Assembly: GCA_022841375.1 (NCBI GenBank)
Contig: JALHRQ010000004.1
Coordinates: forward strand, 1 to 64,000
Length of the DNA stretch: 64,000 nt
Direction: 5' to 3'
From: Burkholderiales bacterium
GTDB lineage: Bacteria > Pseudomonadota > Gammaproteobacteria > Burkholderiales > SG8-41
Shown: positions 24,782 to 33,883 of the stretch, one piece after another
Position numbering within the stretch: position 1 is the first letter of the stretch
Layout of the letters: every line of letters starts with the position of its first letter
The notes under the pieces: generated by a model
The model's input: the letters and a program-made list of their open reading frames with translations, nothing else
Told to the model about the DNA's origin: nothing
Database searches by the model: none
Program-made: the position numbers and the translations under genes

Positions 24782-25768
24782 ATGACGCAAGTCCGGTATG
24801 CGGCAATATTTGTTCTGGCAGTTTTCGCGGGCGCCGTTGCCGAGGCGGAGGCGCAATGGAAACCGGACAAGCCGATCGAGATTGTTGCACCGTCCGGTCC
24901 CGGTGGCACCACCGATCGCACCGCACGTGTGGTCGCGAAAATCCTGATCCAGCACAAACTGGTCGACGTGCCGGTCAACGTGGTCAACAAACCCGGCGGC
25001 AGCGGTACCATCGGGCTTAATTACCTGAACCAGCATCCGGGCGACGGCCATTACATGATCGTGGCCACCACCGGCTCGATCAGCAACCACATCCTCGGCC
25101 TGATCCCGTACAACCACACTGCGTTTACGCCGCTGTCGATGCTGTTCGAGGAATACCTCGGCGTCAACGTGCGCAGCGAGTCGCCGATCAAGACCGGCAG
25201 GGATCTGGTGGAAATGCTCAAAAAGAATCCGGAGTCCGCCAGTTTCGGCATTTCCACCAGCCTCGGCGGCGCCAACCACACCACGCTGATCACCTGTCTG
25301 CGTGCCGGGGGGGTCGACATCAGGAAGCTGAAGGCCGCGGTGTTTCCCGGCGGTTCTGCCACCACCACCGCCGTGCTCGGCGGTCACGTCGATGTTGTCA
25401 ACACGGGTTTGGGCAATATGGTCGCGCATCTGCGCACCGGCAAGCTGCGTACGCTGGCGATTTCCTCGCCGAAACGGATGTGGGGTGACTTTGCGTCGAT
25501 ACCGACCTGGCGCGAGCAGGGCGTGCCTGCGGACTCTTCAAGCTGGCGCGGGCTGATGGGGCCCCGGGGCATGACGTCGCAGCAGATCGCCTATTGGGAC
25601 AAGGTGATGGCGGCGATGGCTGCGACCGACGACTGGAAAAAAGAGTTGGAGGAAAACTTCTGGGTCAACGGCTATGTCAACGCCCAGGCGGCCAAAAAAC
25701 GCCTCGATGAGGAATACATCGAGTATCAGACGGTGCTGACCGAAGTGGGGCTGGCCAAGGCCAAATAA
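24782..25768 (+). CDS. Bug/TctC periplasmic solute receptor (3), divergent branch
   Basis: 328 residues. A signal peptide ends near 'AVAEAEA|QW'. It keeps 'PDKPIEIVAPSGPGGTTDR' and 'VNVVNKPGGSGTIG' but differs from the other receptors in the DGY loop ('PGDGHYMIVATTGS'), so it belongs to a separate sub-branch. GAAGGAG lies five bases before the ATG, and TATATT at 24748 is a possible -10. It diverges from the LeuC-like pair; a shared control region and a substituted dicarboxylate ligand are plausible. Confidence 0.88.
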   Translation: MTQVRYAAIFVLAVFAGAVAEAEAQWKPDKPIEIVAPSGPGGTTDRTARVVAKILIQHKLVDVPVNVVNKPGGSGTIGLNYLNQHPGDGHYMIVATTGSISNHILGLIPYNHTAFTPLSMLFEEYLGVNVRSESPIKTGRDLVEMLKKNPESASFGISTSLGGANHTTLITCLRAGGVDIRKLKAAVFPGGSATTTAVLGGHVDVVNTGLGNMVAHLRTGKLRTLAISSPKRMWGDFASIPTWREQGVPADSSSWRGLMGPRGMTSQQIAYWDKVMAAMAATDDWKKELEENFWVNGYVNAQAAKKRLDEEYIEYQTVLTEVGLAKAK

Positions 25769-25821
25769 ATCACGCGGGCTGGGTGATGGACAGAGGCAGG
25801 GTGCCGGCGCACACTGTTTCG

Positions 25822-26373
25822 ATGACCGCTTTCGCAGTGAACATCCGGATTTTTCGCGGCGCCGCTTTCGGGCTGGCACTCGCTGCGAGTGTGCCGGCTG
25901 CAGCCGAGGATGCGCCGCTGCGATTCGAACATCTGGTGCGCAGTCCGATGGTGCACTGTGCCTTTTACCGCGATTACGACATCGATCCGCAAACCGGAAA
26001 CCGGCTTCTGGTCGAGGGCCGCTCCAATTCATTGACCCATTACCAGCGCCAACGCGGCGAGAGCGTGCGTTCGATTGATACCCGGCGTGCCGGCGCTGTC
26101 GATGTGCAGGTGGTGCAGGGGCGTTACCTGCATTACATCGAGCGCACCGCCGGCATGTATATCGTGACCACGGTATATGCCTGCCTGGAGCGCGATGCGC
26201 AGAGCGACCTCTGCATCAACTATGGCGCGGTCAATGCCCGGCATTTTGATTCACGCGTGCTGCGTGAACCGGACCGGGTGTATGAAGAACTGCAGGGGCT
26301 GGCCGAACCCGGTTTCTGCGACCACAGCTTTATTCATTTGCATGAAGCGACGAACGCGCCCCAGCGCCGCTGA
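25822..26373 (+). CDS. Secreted protein of unknown function
   Basis: 183 residues from the ATG at 25822, which gives a clean signal peptide ('IRIFRGAAFGLALAASVPAAAE'). A GTG-ATG pair at 25783 would add 13 residues in front. Four cysteines in the mature part ('VHCAFY', 'VYACLE', 'DLCINY', 'GFCDH') could form two disulfides. I recognise no family. It follows the Bug gene by about 50 bp and converges on the cysteine desulfurase. Confidence 0.6.
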   Translation: MTAFAVNIRIFRGAAFGLALAASVPAAAEDAPLRFEHLVRSPMVHCAFYRDYDIDPQTGNRLLVEGRSNSLTHYQRQRGESVRSIDTRRAGAVDVQVVQGRYLHYIERTAGMYIVTTVYACLERDAQSDLCINYGAVNARHFDSRVLREPDRVYEELQGLAEPGFCDHSFIHLHEATNAPQRR

Positions 26374-26390
26374 CCCGGCTTTTATTTAAC

Positions 26391-27545
26391 TTACGCCGCC
26401 TGCAGACGCCCGGCCCGGCAATCTTCTATTTTTTTACGCAGGTAATCCGCAGCCCAGTCTATTTCCTCGACGGTGTTGAAGCGGCCGACGGTGATGCGGA
26501 TCGAGTTGCCGGCGATGCCGTCGTCCGAGCCCAGTGCCTGCAATACGTGCGACACGCCGCCGGTGGAGCAGGCCGAAGTCGAAGATACCGCAATGTCGCT
26601 CAGTGTGGTGACCAGGGAATCGCAGTTGGGAATATCGAGGCTGATGTTGAGGTTGTTGGCGATACGCTGTTCCAGGTCGCCGTTGAGCATCACGCCCGGC
26701 AGATCCTTGAGGCGATTCCAGAAACGGTCGCGCAGCATGCGCAGTTGCGGCACTTCGGTGGCCATCAGTTCTCCGGCGATGCGCAGCGCCGTGCCCATGC
26801 CGACGATCTGGTGCGTTGCCAGCGTGCCCGAGCGCAGGCCGCGTTCATGACCGCCGCCGTGCATCTGGCATTCGATGCGCACCTGCGGCGCGCGGCGCAC
26901 GTACAGGGCGCCGATGCCTTTGGGGCCGTAGGTCTTGTGCGCGGTCAGCGACATGAGGTCCACCGGCAGCCTGGCGAGATCAATGGCGACCTTGCCGGTA
27001 GCCTGCGCGGCATCGACATGGAACAGCACGCCGCGTTCGCGGCAGATCGCACCGATCGCAGCGATGTCCTGAATGACGCCGATTTCATTGTTGACCAGCA
27101 TCACCGAGGCGAGCACGGTGTCCGGCCGCAGTGCAGCACGGAACGATTCGAGATCGAGCAGGCCGTTTTTCTGCGGCGCGAGACAGGTCACGCTGAAACC
27201 CTGCTTTTCCAGCCATTTCATGGTGTCGAGCACGGCCTTGTGCTCGGTCTGCACGGTGACCAGGTGTTTGCCGCGCGCCTGCGCCGCCATCGCCGCACCC
27301 TTGATCGCCAGGTTGTTCGATTCAGTGGCGCCGGAAGTCCAGGCGATGTCGCGCGCTTCGGCGCCGACCAGTCGCGCCACGTCGGCGCGGGCGGCTTCAA
27401 CGGCGCGGCTTGCCGCATGCCCGAAAGCGTGGGTGCTGCTCGCCGGGTTGCCGAACTGCTCGCGCAGCCAGGGCAGCATGGCGTCGACGACCGCGGGGTC
27501 AAGCGGGGTGGTCGCGGAGTTGTCGAGATAGATCGGGGTCTGCAT
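26391..27545 (-). CDS. Cysteine desulfurase, IscS/NifS-type
   Basis: 384 residues. This PLP enzyme takes sulfur from cysteine for Fe-S clusters or thio-modified molecules. The PLP lysine is K204 in '[10 protein letters not shown]', the substrate-side signature is '[12 protein letters not shown]' at the N-terminus, and the persulfide-forming Cys326 sits in the long mobile loop '[10 protein letters not shown]', which marks group I (IscS/NifS) enzymes. It is not followed by iscU/A or hscAB, so it is not the standard isc operon. It starts 8 bp after the stop of a small acidic protein gene, and the two are probably coupled. Confidence 0.9.
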   Translation of the reverse strand: MQTPIYLDNSATTPLDPAVVDAMLPWLREQFGNPASSTHAFGHAASRAVEAARADVARLVGAEARDIAWTSGATESNNLAIKGAAMAAQARGKHLVTVQTEHKAVLDTMKWLEKQGFSVTCLAPQKNGLLDLESFRAALRPDTVLASVMLVNNEIGVIQDIAAIGAICRERGVLFHVDAAQATGKVAIDLARLPVDLMSLTAHKTYGPKGIGALYVRRAPQVRIECQMHGGGHERGLRSGTLATHQIVGMGTALRIAGELMATEVPQLRMLRDRFWNRLKDLPGVMLNGDLEQRIANNLNISLDIPNCDSLVTTLSDIAVSSTSACSTGGVSHVLQALGSDDGIAGNSIRITVGRFNTVEEIDWAADYLRKKIEDCRAGRLQAA

Positions 27546-27553
27546 GTTGGGCC

Positions 27554-27802
27554 TCAGTGTTTCTGGGTCAGCGCGGTGATGACGCGCTGGCGTTTTTCTT
27601 CGACTTCCTTGGCGAAGCCGGGGTGGCGCTGCTCGACAAAACCGGTGGCCATGCCCAGCTTCAGCAAGGCGACGGCAAATACCGCCGACAGGTCGTCGAG
27701 ATCGGGGCTGACTTTCGCCAGTTGCATGGCCTCGATGGTCTCGTCATACAGTTGCTGCATTGCGTCGTGCAGCTCGCCTTCGAACAGTGTCGGTTTGCTC
27801 AT
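27554..27802 (-). CDS. Small protein of unknown function upstream of the desulfurase
   Basis: 82 residues, acidic and helical ('[20 protein letters not shown]', '[13 protein letters not shown]'), with no cysteine, signal peptide or membrane segment. It lies 8 bp upstream of the IscS-type gene. A partner or regulator of the desulfurase is a reasonable guess from position only. No family recognised. Confidence 0.6.
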   Translation of the reverse strand: MSKPTLFEGELHDAMQQLYDETIEAMQLAKVSPDLDDLSAVFAVALLKLGMATGFVEQRHPGFAKEVEEKRQRVITALTQKH

Positions 27803-27881
27803 TGCCTTGCCATGATTATCTCTGCTGTTAACAGGGTCAATTTTAACGCGAATTCCCCGCGTTGCAGATTACAATTTCCCT

Positions 27882-28853
27882 GTGAATACTCTTACTCGCA
27901 TCGGCGTTGCCCTGTGCTGGATGGGCGTTGCTGCCGTCGCTGCAGCCCAGAGTTATCCGAATCGCACCGTACGTATCGTGGTGCCGATTGCAGCGGGAGG
28001 CTCCACCGATGTATTTGCGCGCACGCTGGCCGCTCATTTTTTCGAGATCTGGGGGCAGGGGGTGATCGTCGACAACCGTCCCGGGGCCGGTGGCATGATC
28101 GGCTCCGAACTGGTCGCAAAAGCGCCGCCCGACGGCTACAACCTGCTGATGGCCTACACCTCGCATGTCACCAACCCGTCGCTGTGGGCCCGCCTGCCTT
28201 ACGACACACTGCGCGATTTCGCCCCGGTCACCATGGTGGCGCAGGTGCCCAGCGTGCTGATCGTGCATCCGTCGCTGCCGGTGAAATCGGTGGGGGAACT
28301 GATCACCTTTGCCAAACGCCGTCCTCACGAACTGGATTACGGCAGTTCCGGTGTCGGCACCGCCTCACATCTGGCTGCCGTACTGTTTGCACAGCGCGCG
28401 GGGTTGTTCATGACCCACGTGCCATACAAGGGCGGTGTTCCCGCGATGTATGAATTGCTCGGTGGACAGATTTCAGTGATGTTCGGCGGTCTGTCCACGG
28501 CTTTTGCCAACATCCGAAACGGTCGTACGCGGGCGCTGGCGGTTTCCAGCTCGCGACGCGCGACCGTGCTGCCGGAGGTGCCGACGATGGCCGAAGCGGC
28601 ATTGCCCGGTTACGAGGCGATCGGATGGTTCGCACTGTTTGCGCCGGCGCAGACTCCGGGCTCGGTGATCCACAAGATCAATGCCGAGACCGTGGCGATG
28701 TTCACACAGCGCGAAATCCGCGAGCGTTTCCTGGCGCAGGGCGCGGATTTTTCCACATCAACGCCGTCCGAGCTTGATGACCGCGTGCGCAAGGAAATCG
28801 CTCAATGGCGCGGGGTAATCCGTGCGGCCGACATCAAGCCGATGAAGAACTGA
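27882..28853 (+). CDS. Bug/TctC periplasmic solute receptor (4)
   Basis: 323 residues, GTG start at 27882. A signal peptide ends near 'AAVAAAQ'. The signatures 'YPNRTVRIVVPIAAGGSTD', 'VIVDNRPGAGGMIGSE' and 'APPDGYNLLMA' are intact. The amidohydrolase gene begins 80 bp downstream, so receptor and enzyme may form a unit. The ligand is unknown. Confidence 0.88.
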   Translation: MNTLTRIGVALCWMGVAAVAAAQSYPNRTVRIVVPIAAGGSTDVFARTLAAHFFEIWGQGVIVDNRPGAGGMIGSELVAKAPPDGYNLLMAYTSHVTNPSLWARLPYDTLRDFAPVTMVAQVPSVLIVHPSLPVKSVGELITFAKRRPHELDYGSSGVGTASHLAAVLFAQRAGLFMTHVPYKGGVPAMYELLGGQISVMFGGLSTAFANIRNGRTRALAVSSSRRATVLPEVPTMAEAALPGYEAIGWFALFAPAQTPGSVIHKINAETVAMFTQREIRERFLAQGADFSTSTPSELDDRVRKEIAQWRGVIRAADIKPMKN

Positions 28854-28933
28854 AGCGGTCCCGCACGCGTGCTAGCATCTTCGTCCAGGATTGCAGTCAA
28901 ACAGGGTCGCCCACGGCCCGCAGGGAGGGGATC

Positions 28934-30373
28934 ATGGATGAGCTGAAAATCGGCCGCCGCAACTGGCTCAAGACGGCGACGGCGCTGGCGGCAACGGGCT
29001 TCGTTTCGGGAATGGGCTGCGCACAGACGGGCGGCGGCAGCGGCACTGCCGGTGGTTTGCCCGGTCGCGGCGAATATCTGATCCGCGGCGCCACGGTCCT
29101 GAGCATGGACGCCAAGGTCGGTGATTTTGTCCGTGGCGACGTGCATGTGCGCAACGGCGCCATTGTCGCGGTGGCGCAGGACATTGCCGCACCCGGAGCA
29201 ACCGTGATCGATGCCGCGGGCATGATCTGCATGCCGGGTTTTGTCGACACGCACTGGCATTTGTGGACCAGTGTGCTGCGTCCGGTGATCCGTATTGATG
29301 ATCCCAAACGCGGTTACCAGCCGGTGACCAACCGGCTCGGCCAGTTTTATACGCCTGAGGACAGTTACCGCAGCGTCAGGCTTGGCCTGGCTGAGGGCCT
29401 GAGCGCCGGCGCGACCACGGTGCACAACTGGGCGCACAACATCCGTTCGCCGGCGCACGCCGACGCCGAACTGCGCGCGATGCGCGACGTCGGGCTGCGC
29501 GGCCGTCTCGCCTACGGAACGCCGATGGGTTATCCCGATGACCAGGCCATGGATCTGGAAGGGCTGGCGAAAATCAAGCGCGAATGGATGCCCAACGACG
29601 GCATGCTCTCGCTGGGCATTTCATCGCGCAACGTCGGCGACACCACAAATCCGCTGCGCGGCAACATCTCTGTGGATACGGCGCGCAAGGACTGGGGCGG
29701 TGCGCGTGCGCTGGGCTTGCCCATCACCATGCATACCTCGGGGCCGAGCCCGATCACGCTGCTGGAGTCGACCGGCCTGCTCGGGCCGGACCTGCAACTG
29801 GTGCATCCGCTGCTGACCACGGCAGCGGAACGCCAGATGCTCAGCAAACACGGCGTCAGTTACAGCACGTCGCCGACCGGTGAATCGCGGCGCGCGGCCA
29901 GTGCCGGCGTCATTCAACTGGCGGAACTGCTGCAGGGCGGCGTCAAGGTCAGCATTTCGATCGACCATACCGGCAGTTATGCCTGCGACTATTTTCAGTG
30001 CATGCGCATCCTTTACGCGCTGCATCTGCATCGCATCGGACCGAAGGTGCCGCTCACCACGAAACGGCTGGTGCAACTGGCCACGCTCGACGGCGCAGTC
30101 GACCTCGGCATCGCCGACCGCACCGGTTCGCTGACGCCGGGCAAACGCGCGGACATCATCCTGGTGCGCACCGGCGACATCAACATGTCGCCGATCAGCG
30201 ATCCCTACGAAGCGCTGGTGACGTTCGCGCAGCCGCGCAATGTCGATACGGTGATGGTGGACGGCCGCGTGCTGCGGCGCGCAGGGCAGTTCACCGCGCT
30301 GGACCACACGCAAGTGCTGCGTGAAGCTGCGGATTCCGCAGCGGGATTGCGCACCCGGGCCGGCTGGACCTGA
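28934..30373 (+). CDS. Exported amidohydrolase (TrzA/AtzA-like metal-dependent hydrolase)
   Basis: 479 residues from the ATG at 28934, which has GGGAGGGG upstream. The N-terminus has a twin-arginine-like signal ('IGRRNWLKTATALAATGFVS') followed by 'GMGCAQ', which could serve as a lipobox; either way it acts outside the cytosol. The metal site of the amidohydrolase barrel is visible as 'VDTHWHLW' (HxH), later His in 'ITMHTSGP', and Asp in 'ISIDHTG'. The composite beta-domain flanks the barrel ('GKRADIILVRTGDINMSP'). It hydrolyses a C-N or related bond in an unknown small molecule. Export is unusual for this family and fits the receptor gene just upstream. Confidence 0.82.
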   Translation: MDELKIGRRNWLKTATALAATGFVSGMGCAQTGGGSGTAGGLPGRGEYLIRGATVLSMDAKVGDFVRGDVHVRNGAIVAVAQDIAAPGATVIDAAGMICMPGFVDTHWHLWTSVLRPVIRIDDPKRGYQPVTNRLGQFYTPEDSYRSVRLGLAEGLSAGATTVHNWAHNIRSPAHADAELRAMRDVGLRGRLAYGTPMGYPDDQAMDLEGLAKIKREWMPNDGMLSLGISSRNVGDTTNPLRGNISVDTARKDWGGARALGLPITMHTSGPSPITLLESTGLLGPDLQLVHPLLTTAAERQMLSKHGVSYSTSPTGESRRAASAGVIQLAELLQGGVKVSISIDHTGSYACDYFQCMRILYALHLHRIGPKVPLTTKRLVQLATLDGAVDLGIADRTGSLTPGKRADIILVRTGDINMSPISDPYEALVTFAQPRNVDTVMVDGRVLRRAGQFTALDHTQVLREAADSAAGLRTRAGWT

Positions 30374-30420
30374 CGAGGCCCTGAAAAAAGCCGGCCTCGT
30401 GCCAGCTGCTTACGCCGGGT

Positions 30421-30804
30421 TCAGCGCCGGTTGACGGCGTATTTGCCCGGACCGATCAGCGCCACGACCACTGCGGTGAGCAGGAAAAAACCCTGCAGTT
30501 CGAGTTCCCAGCCGCCGCTTTTGCCGATGTTGAACAGTTGTGCACTGTGGGCAAGGGCGATGGCCACCACCATGTTGAATGCGATGATCAGGCCGCCGGC
30601 GCGCGCATAAAACCCTGCGATCACCAGCAGCGGGGCAATGACTTCGCCGACGAACACGCCGTAGGCGAAAAACGCGGGCAGGCCATGGCTGGTGACCATG
30701 CCTTCGATGCCGGACACGCCGTAACGCAGCTTGGCGATGCCGTGCAGCAGCATCAGGATGCCCAGCGTGAGACGCAGTACCAGTTTGCCGATGTCGTCGT
30801 ACAT
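30421..30804 (-). CDS. DoxX-family membrane protein
   Basis: 127 residues with four hydrophobic segments. The DoxX signature near the start is 'LVLRLTLGILMLLHGIAKL', followed by 'GVFVGEVIAPLLVIAGFYAR'. DoxX/DoxD-like proteins are small quinone-linked or redox-associated membrane proteins of varied role. GGAGG precedes the ATG. It is the last gene of a minus-strand run with the PH-domain protein 27 bp upstream. Confidence 0.85.
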   Translation of the reverse strand: MYDDIGKLVLRLTLGILMLLHGIAKLRYGVSGIEGMVTSHGLPAFFAYGVFVGEVIAPLLVIAGFYARAGGLIIAFNMVVAIALAHSAQLFNIGKSGGWELELQGFFLLTAVVVALIGPGKYAVNRR

Positions 30805-30831
30805 GTCGAAACCTCCGGAAAGTGGGGCCGC

Positions 30832-31227
30832 TCAGGCGACCGGGTTGCTGACGCTTTCAATGGCGCGTTTGACTGCCATCGGATCCTTGACGGCGCGCAG
30901 CACCACATCGCTGATACCGCGGCCGCTGATATGGATGTTGCCGTAGCCGAATATACGGCCGAGGATACCCTGGTCAATCTCGACGGTTTCGATCGAGGCC
31001 AGTTTCATTTCTTCGGATTTGCGGCTGATGATGCCGGTCTTGCAGATCACGCGCTTGTTGGTGACGCCGAGTTCGGTGTAACGCACCCGCAGGTATTCAT
31101 AAATCGCCAGCGGAAGAGTGATGACGAGGAGCAGCCACAGCACCATCGGGATGCGAACGACCCAGTGCTGTTCGAACAGGCCGGCTATTTCTTCGCCTGC
31201 GGAAAGGGATTCGTCGATGTAGGCCAT
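30832..31227 (-). CDS. Membrane protein with bacterial PH (YdbS-like) domain
   Basis: 131 residues from the ATG at 31227; an open frame extends upstream but would add a poorly structured tail. A two-strand hydrophobic hairpin ('IPMVLWLLLVITLPLAIYEY') is followed by a bPH2 domain ('YTELGVTNKRVICKTGIISRKSEEMKLASIETVEIDQG'). Such proteins sit in the inner membrane with the PH domain in the cytosol. Function unknown. Confidence 0.78.
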   Translation of the reverse strand: MAYIDESLSAGEEIAGLFEQHWVVRIPMVLWLLLVITLPLAIYEYLRVRYTELGVTNKRVICKTGIISRKSEEMKLASIETVEIDQGILGRIFGYGNIHISGRGISDVVLRAVKDPMAVKRAIESVSNPVA

Positions 31228-31273
31228 GGGGGTCAGGAAGCGGCGCGGGATGGATTCCGCGCCGCAGCCTTTA

Positions 31274-31729
31274 TCAGTGATCCCAGCCGGTGGTCTTCGC
31301 GCCTTCGGTGGCGAGCAGTACATAAGCCATTATGCAGGGTTCCTTGCCGCGATTTTCCCAGTTATGCATGGTCTGGCGTTGAATGATCACGGTGCCCGGG
31401 GTCAGGTGCACTTCTTCGCCGCCATCCAGCTGCATCCACAGTTCGCCGGCCAGGCAGATCGCGTAGTCGACGGAATCGGTCACGTGCCAGCGTTTGGCCA
31501 CGCCCGGATCGTACTTGGCCAGGCGGAATACCGAGCCGCCGGCAAGACTGGTGCCCAGTTCCCAGGTGTTCGGATCTTCTTCGGTCATCTCGGCGGGCAG
31601 CTTCTTGGTGGCCCACATCGGAATGTTGCCGAAGCCCGGACGCAACGGGATCGGCTCAATGACGCTGTCCGATTTCACGTAAGCCTTGCCTTCTTTGTTG
31701 GTGCCGGTGACGACTCTGCGGAATTTCAT
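31274..31729 (-). CDS. Cupin-domain protein
   Basis: 151 residues. A single cupin barrel carries 'KRWHVTDSVDYAICLAGELWM' (motif 1, His and Asp) and 'IQRQTMHNWENRG' (motif 2 His), so a metal may be bound. Such proteins bind or transform small acids. It is separated from the Bug gene upstream by a hairpin terminator, so it is probably transcribed separately, though it lies in the same minus-strand run. A GGAG ribosome site is present. Confidence 0.8.
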   Translation of the reverse strand: MKFRRVVTGTNKEGKAYVKSDSVIEPIPLRPGFGNIPMWATKKLPAEMTEEDPNTWELGTSLAGGSVFRLAKYDPGVAKRWHVTDSVDYAICLAGELWMQLDGGEEVHLTPGTVIIQRQTMHNWENRGKEPCIMAYVLLATEGAKTTGWDH

Positions 31730-31762
31730 GATTGCTGCGTTCTCCAGTGTGATGCCGGTTGA

Positions 31763-31794
31763 AAAAACGCCGGCGCCACTGCGGCGCCGGTTTT
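31763..31794 (-). terminator. Intrinsic terminator downstream of Bug receptor 5
   Basis: CCGGCGCC (31770-31777) pairs with GGCGCCGG (31783-31790) across a five-base loop. Read on the minus strand, the stem is followed by CGTTTTTT. It ends the minus-strand unit of the receptor genes about 80 bp after the last stop. Confidence 0.8.
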
Positions 31795-31870
31795 ACATAA
31801 GCTTTTGTTTTTAAACGGTTTTCAGGTTATCGCCTGACGTCAGCGAAATCCCTGATGCCGTTACGCCACA

Positions 31871-32848
31871 TCAGCTCGAGACCTTGATATTAGCCGCCTT
31901 GACCACTTTCTTCCATTTCTCGACGTCGCGGGCGATGGCATTGAGAAACTGTTCCGGCGGTCCGCCGGCCGGTTCGACGCCGTCGGCAGCGAGGCGTTTT
32001 TTCATCTCTTCGGTCTGCAACGCTTTGGCGACTTCCTGATTCCACTGCGAGATGATCGGCTTCGGCAATCCTTTCGGGCCCCACAGTCCATACCACAGCG
32101 CGGCTTCATAGTCTTTGACGATTTCGCCGATGGCCGGCGTATCCGGCAGCGCGGGTGAGCGTTTGGCGGTGGTCACGCCGATGCCGCGCAGCTTGCCGGC
32201 CTTGACCTGCGGAATCGTCGCCGGCATGGCGCCAAAGATCAGTTGCACCTGGCCGCCGAGCAGATCGGCGATCGCGGGTCCTGTGCCCTTGTAGGGGATG
32301 TGCGTCATCTTGGTCGACGTCAGCAGGTTGAACAGTTCGGTGGCGAGATGGGTGATGCCGCCGGTGCCCGTGGAGGCGTAGTTCAGTTTGCTCGGGTTGG
32401 CCTTGGCGTGGGCGATCAATTCCTGCACCGATTTAACCGGTACTGAAGGATGCATCGACAGCACGAAGCCGGTGTCGCCGATCATCACGATGGCCTGAAT
32501 GTCTTTCACAGGATCGTAAGGCAGGGGGTAAAGCGCTGCATTGGTGCCGTAGCTGCCGGAGACCATGATTACCGTGTAGCCGTCCGGAGCTGCGCGCACC
32601 GCCATCTCGGCGCCGATGGTGCCGCCGCCACCGGCGCGGTTGTCGACGATCACCTGTTGGCCGAATGCTGTGGTGACATTCGCGGCGATCAGTCGGGCGG
32701 TGATGTCGGTGCCGCCACCCGGCGCAAATGGCACCAGCATGCGCACTGGCCGGTTGGGATATTTGTCGGCCTGCGCCGCAGCGTTGACGGGTATTGCGCA
32801 GACTGCGGCGAGTGCCAGCGCAGCGGGCAGTTTTTTAATGATGTTCAT
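31871..32848 (-). CDS. Bug/TctC periplasmic solute receptor (5)
   Basis: 325 residues. A signal peptide ends near 'NAAAQ'. The signatures 'YPNRPVRMLVPFAPGGGTD', 'IVDNRAGGGGTIGAE' and 'AAPDGYTVIMV' are intact. It lies 30 bp after the next receptor gene on the same strand, so it is almost surely co-transcribed, and it is followed by a terminator. Two receptors in tandem suggest a duplication that has diverged in ligand. Confidence 0.9.
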   Translation of the reverse strand: MNIIKKLPAALALAAVCAIPVNAAAQADKYPNRPVRMLVPFAPGGGTDITARLIAANVTTAFGQQVIVDNRAGGGGTIGAEMAVRAAPDGYTVIMVSGSYGTNAALYPLPYDPVKDIQAIVMIGDTGFVLSMHPSVPVKSVQELIAHAKANPSKLNYASTGTGGITHLATELFNLLTSTKMTHIPYKGTGPAIADLLGGQVQLIFGAMPATIPQVKAGKLRGIGVTTAKRSPALPDTPAIGEIVKDYEAALWYGLWGPKGLPKPIISQWNQEVAKALQTEEMKKRLAADGVEPAGGPPEQFLNAIARDVEKWKKVVKAANIKVSS

Positions 32849-32878
32849 GTTTCCCCCACCGGTTGTAATACAAAACCC

Positions 32879-33850
32879 TCAATCCGCCTTGATGCCTGCT
32901 TCACGGATGACCTTGGCCCACTTGGTCATTTCCGACTGCAGGTACTTGTTCGATTCTTCAACGCTGCCGCCGATCAGATCGACACCCGCACCGGCGAAAC
33001 GTTTGATGGTTTCAGTGTCGCGCATAGCGGTGTTGATGTCAGCATTGATCTTGTTCAATGTGAAGCGCGGCGTTTTGCTGGTGGCGAACACGCCGTACCA
33101 GACGTCAAAGGCATAACCCGGCAGGCCGTTTTCGGCGACCGTCGGCAGATCCGGTGCGGCCGGGCTGCGTTTTGCGCCGGTGACGGCCAATGCCCGTACT
33201 TTGCCGCTTTTTGCATGCGGCAGGATCGTGCTGATTCCGGCAATGGCCATCTGCACTTCGCCGGTGAGCAGCGCGGTGGTGCCGGGACCGGTGCCTTTGT
33301 ATGGCACATGCACCATATCGACGCCCGCGGTGACGCGGAACAGTTCAGAACCCAGATGCGAAGCGCCGCTGACGCCGCCGGACGCAAAACGCAACTGGCC
33401 GGGTCTGGATTTCGCCAGATTGACCAGTTCAGCCACCGATTTAGCCGCTACCGACGGATGCAAGGCCAGCACAAAAGGCTGGGTGCCGACGATGGTGACC
33501 GCGATGATGTCGCGCTTCACGTCAAAGGGCAGGTTTTTATACAGGGCCGGTGCGTAGGAAATGCCCACGCTTTGCAGCAGCAGCGTGTAGCCGTCGGGGA
33601 CTGCTTTCGCGGTGATGTCGGTGGCAATCACGCCGCCGCCGCCCGGACGGTTATCAACAATGAGCTGCTGACCCCAGACCTCGGTCATTTTTTGCGCCAG
33701 CAGCCGCGCAATGATGTCGGTGCCGCCCCCCGCGGCGGATGCCGCCAGCAGGCGCACCGGACGTTCGGGGAAGGTGGCCGCGGTTGAGACCGTGCTGGCG
33801 CAGGCGATGCCGGCGGCAACGGCGCAGCGGATGATCATTTTATGTTTCAT
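32879..33850 (-). CDS. Bug/TctC periplasmic solute receptor (6)
   Basis: 323 residues. A signal peptide ends near 'TVSTAATF'. The signatures 'FPERPVRLLAASAAGGGTD', 'LIVDNRPGGGGVIATD' and 'AVPDGYTLLLQ' are intact. A strong AGGAGGAG ribosome site precedes the ATG. It starts 33 bp after the ketopantoate-reductase-like gene, which places it in an operon with the enzymes encoded to its right (PrpD-like and reductase). Confidence 0.9.
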   Translation of the reverse strand: MKHKMIIRCAVAAGIACASTVSTAATFPERPVRLLAASAAGGGTDIIARLLAQKMTEVWGQQLIVDNRPGGGGVIATDITAKAVPDGYTLLLQSVGISYAPALYKNLPFDVKRDIIAVTIVGTQPFVLALHPSVAAKSVAELVNLAKSRPGQLRFASGGVSGASHLGSELFRVTAGVDMVHVPYKGTGPGTTALLTGEVQMAIAGISTILPHAKSGKVRALAVTGAKRSPAAPDLPTVAENGLPGYAFDVWYGVFATSKTPRFTLNKINADINTAMRDTETIKRFAGAGVDLIGGSVEESNKYLQSEMTKWAKVIREAGIKAD

Positions 33851-33883
33851 TTATTAACTCCTCCTGACCGGCATTATGGCGCG

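Noticed and set aside
26547-27815. 422-codon plus-strand frame opposite the cysteine desulfurase
   Set aside because: The desulfurase has full catalytic motifs; the opposite frame has none and runs across two real genes.
30373-30400. Inverted repeat ACGAGGCC/GGCCTCGT after the amidohydrolase as a terminator
   Set aside because: Twelve-base loop and no T-run on either side; it may be a weak structure but is not a supported intrinsic terminator.
32450-33787. 445-codon plus-strand frame across two Bug genes
   Set aside because: It spans the gap between two well-supported receptor genes on the other strand; composition is His/Arg/Gln-rich, as in shadow frames.
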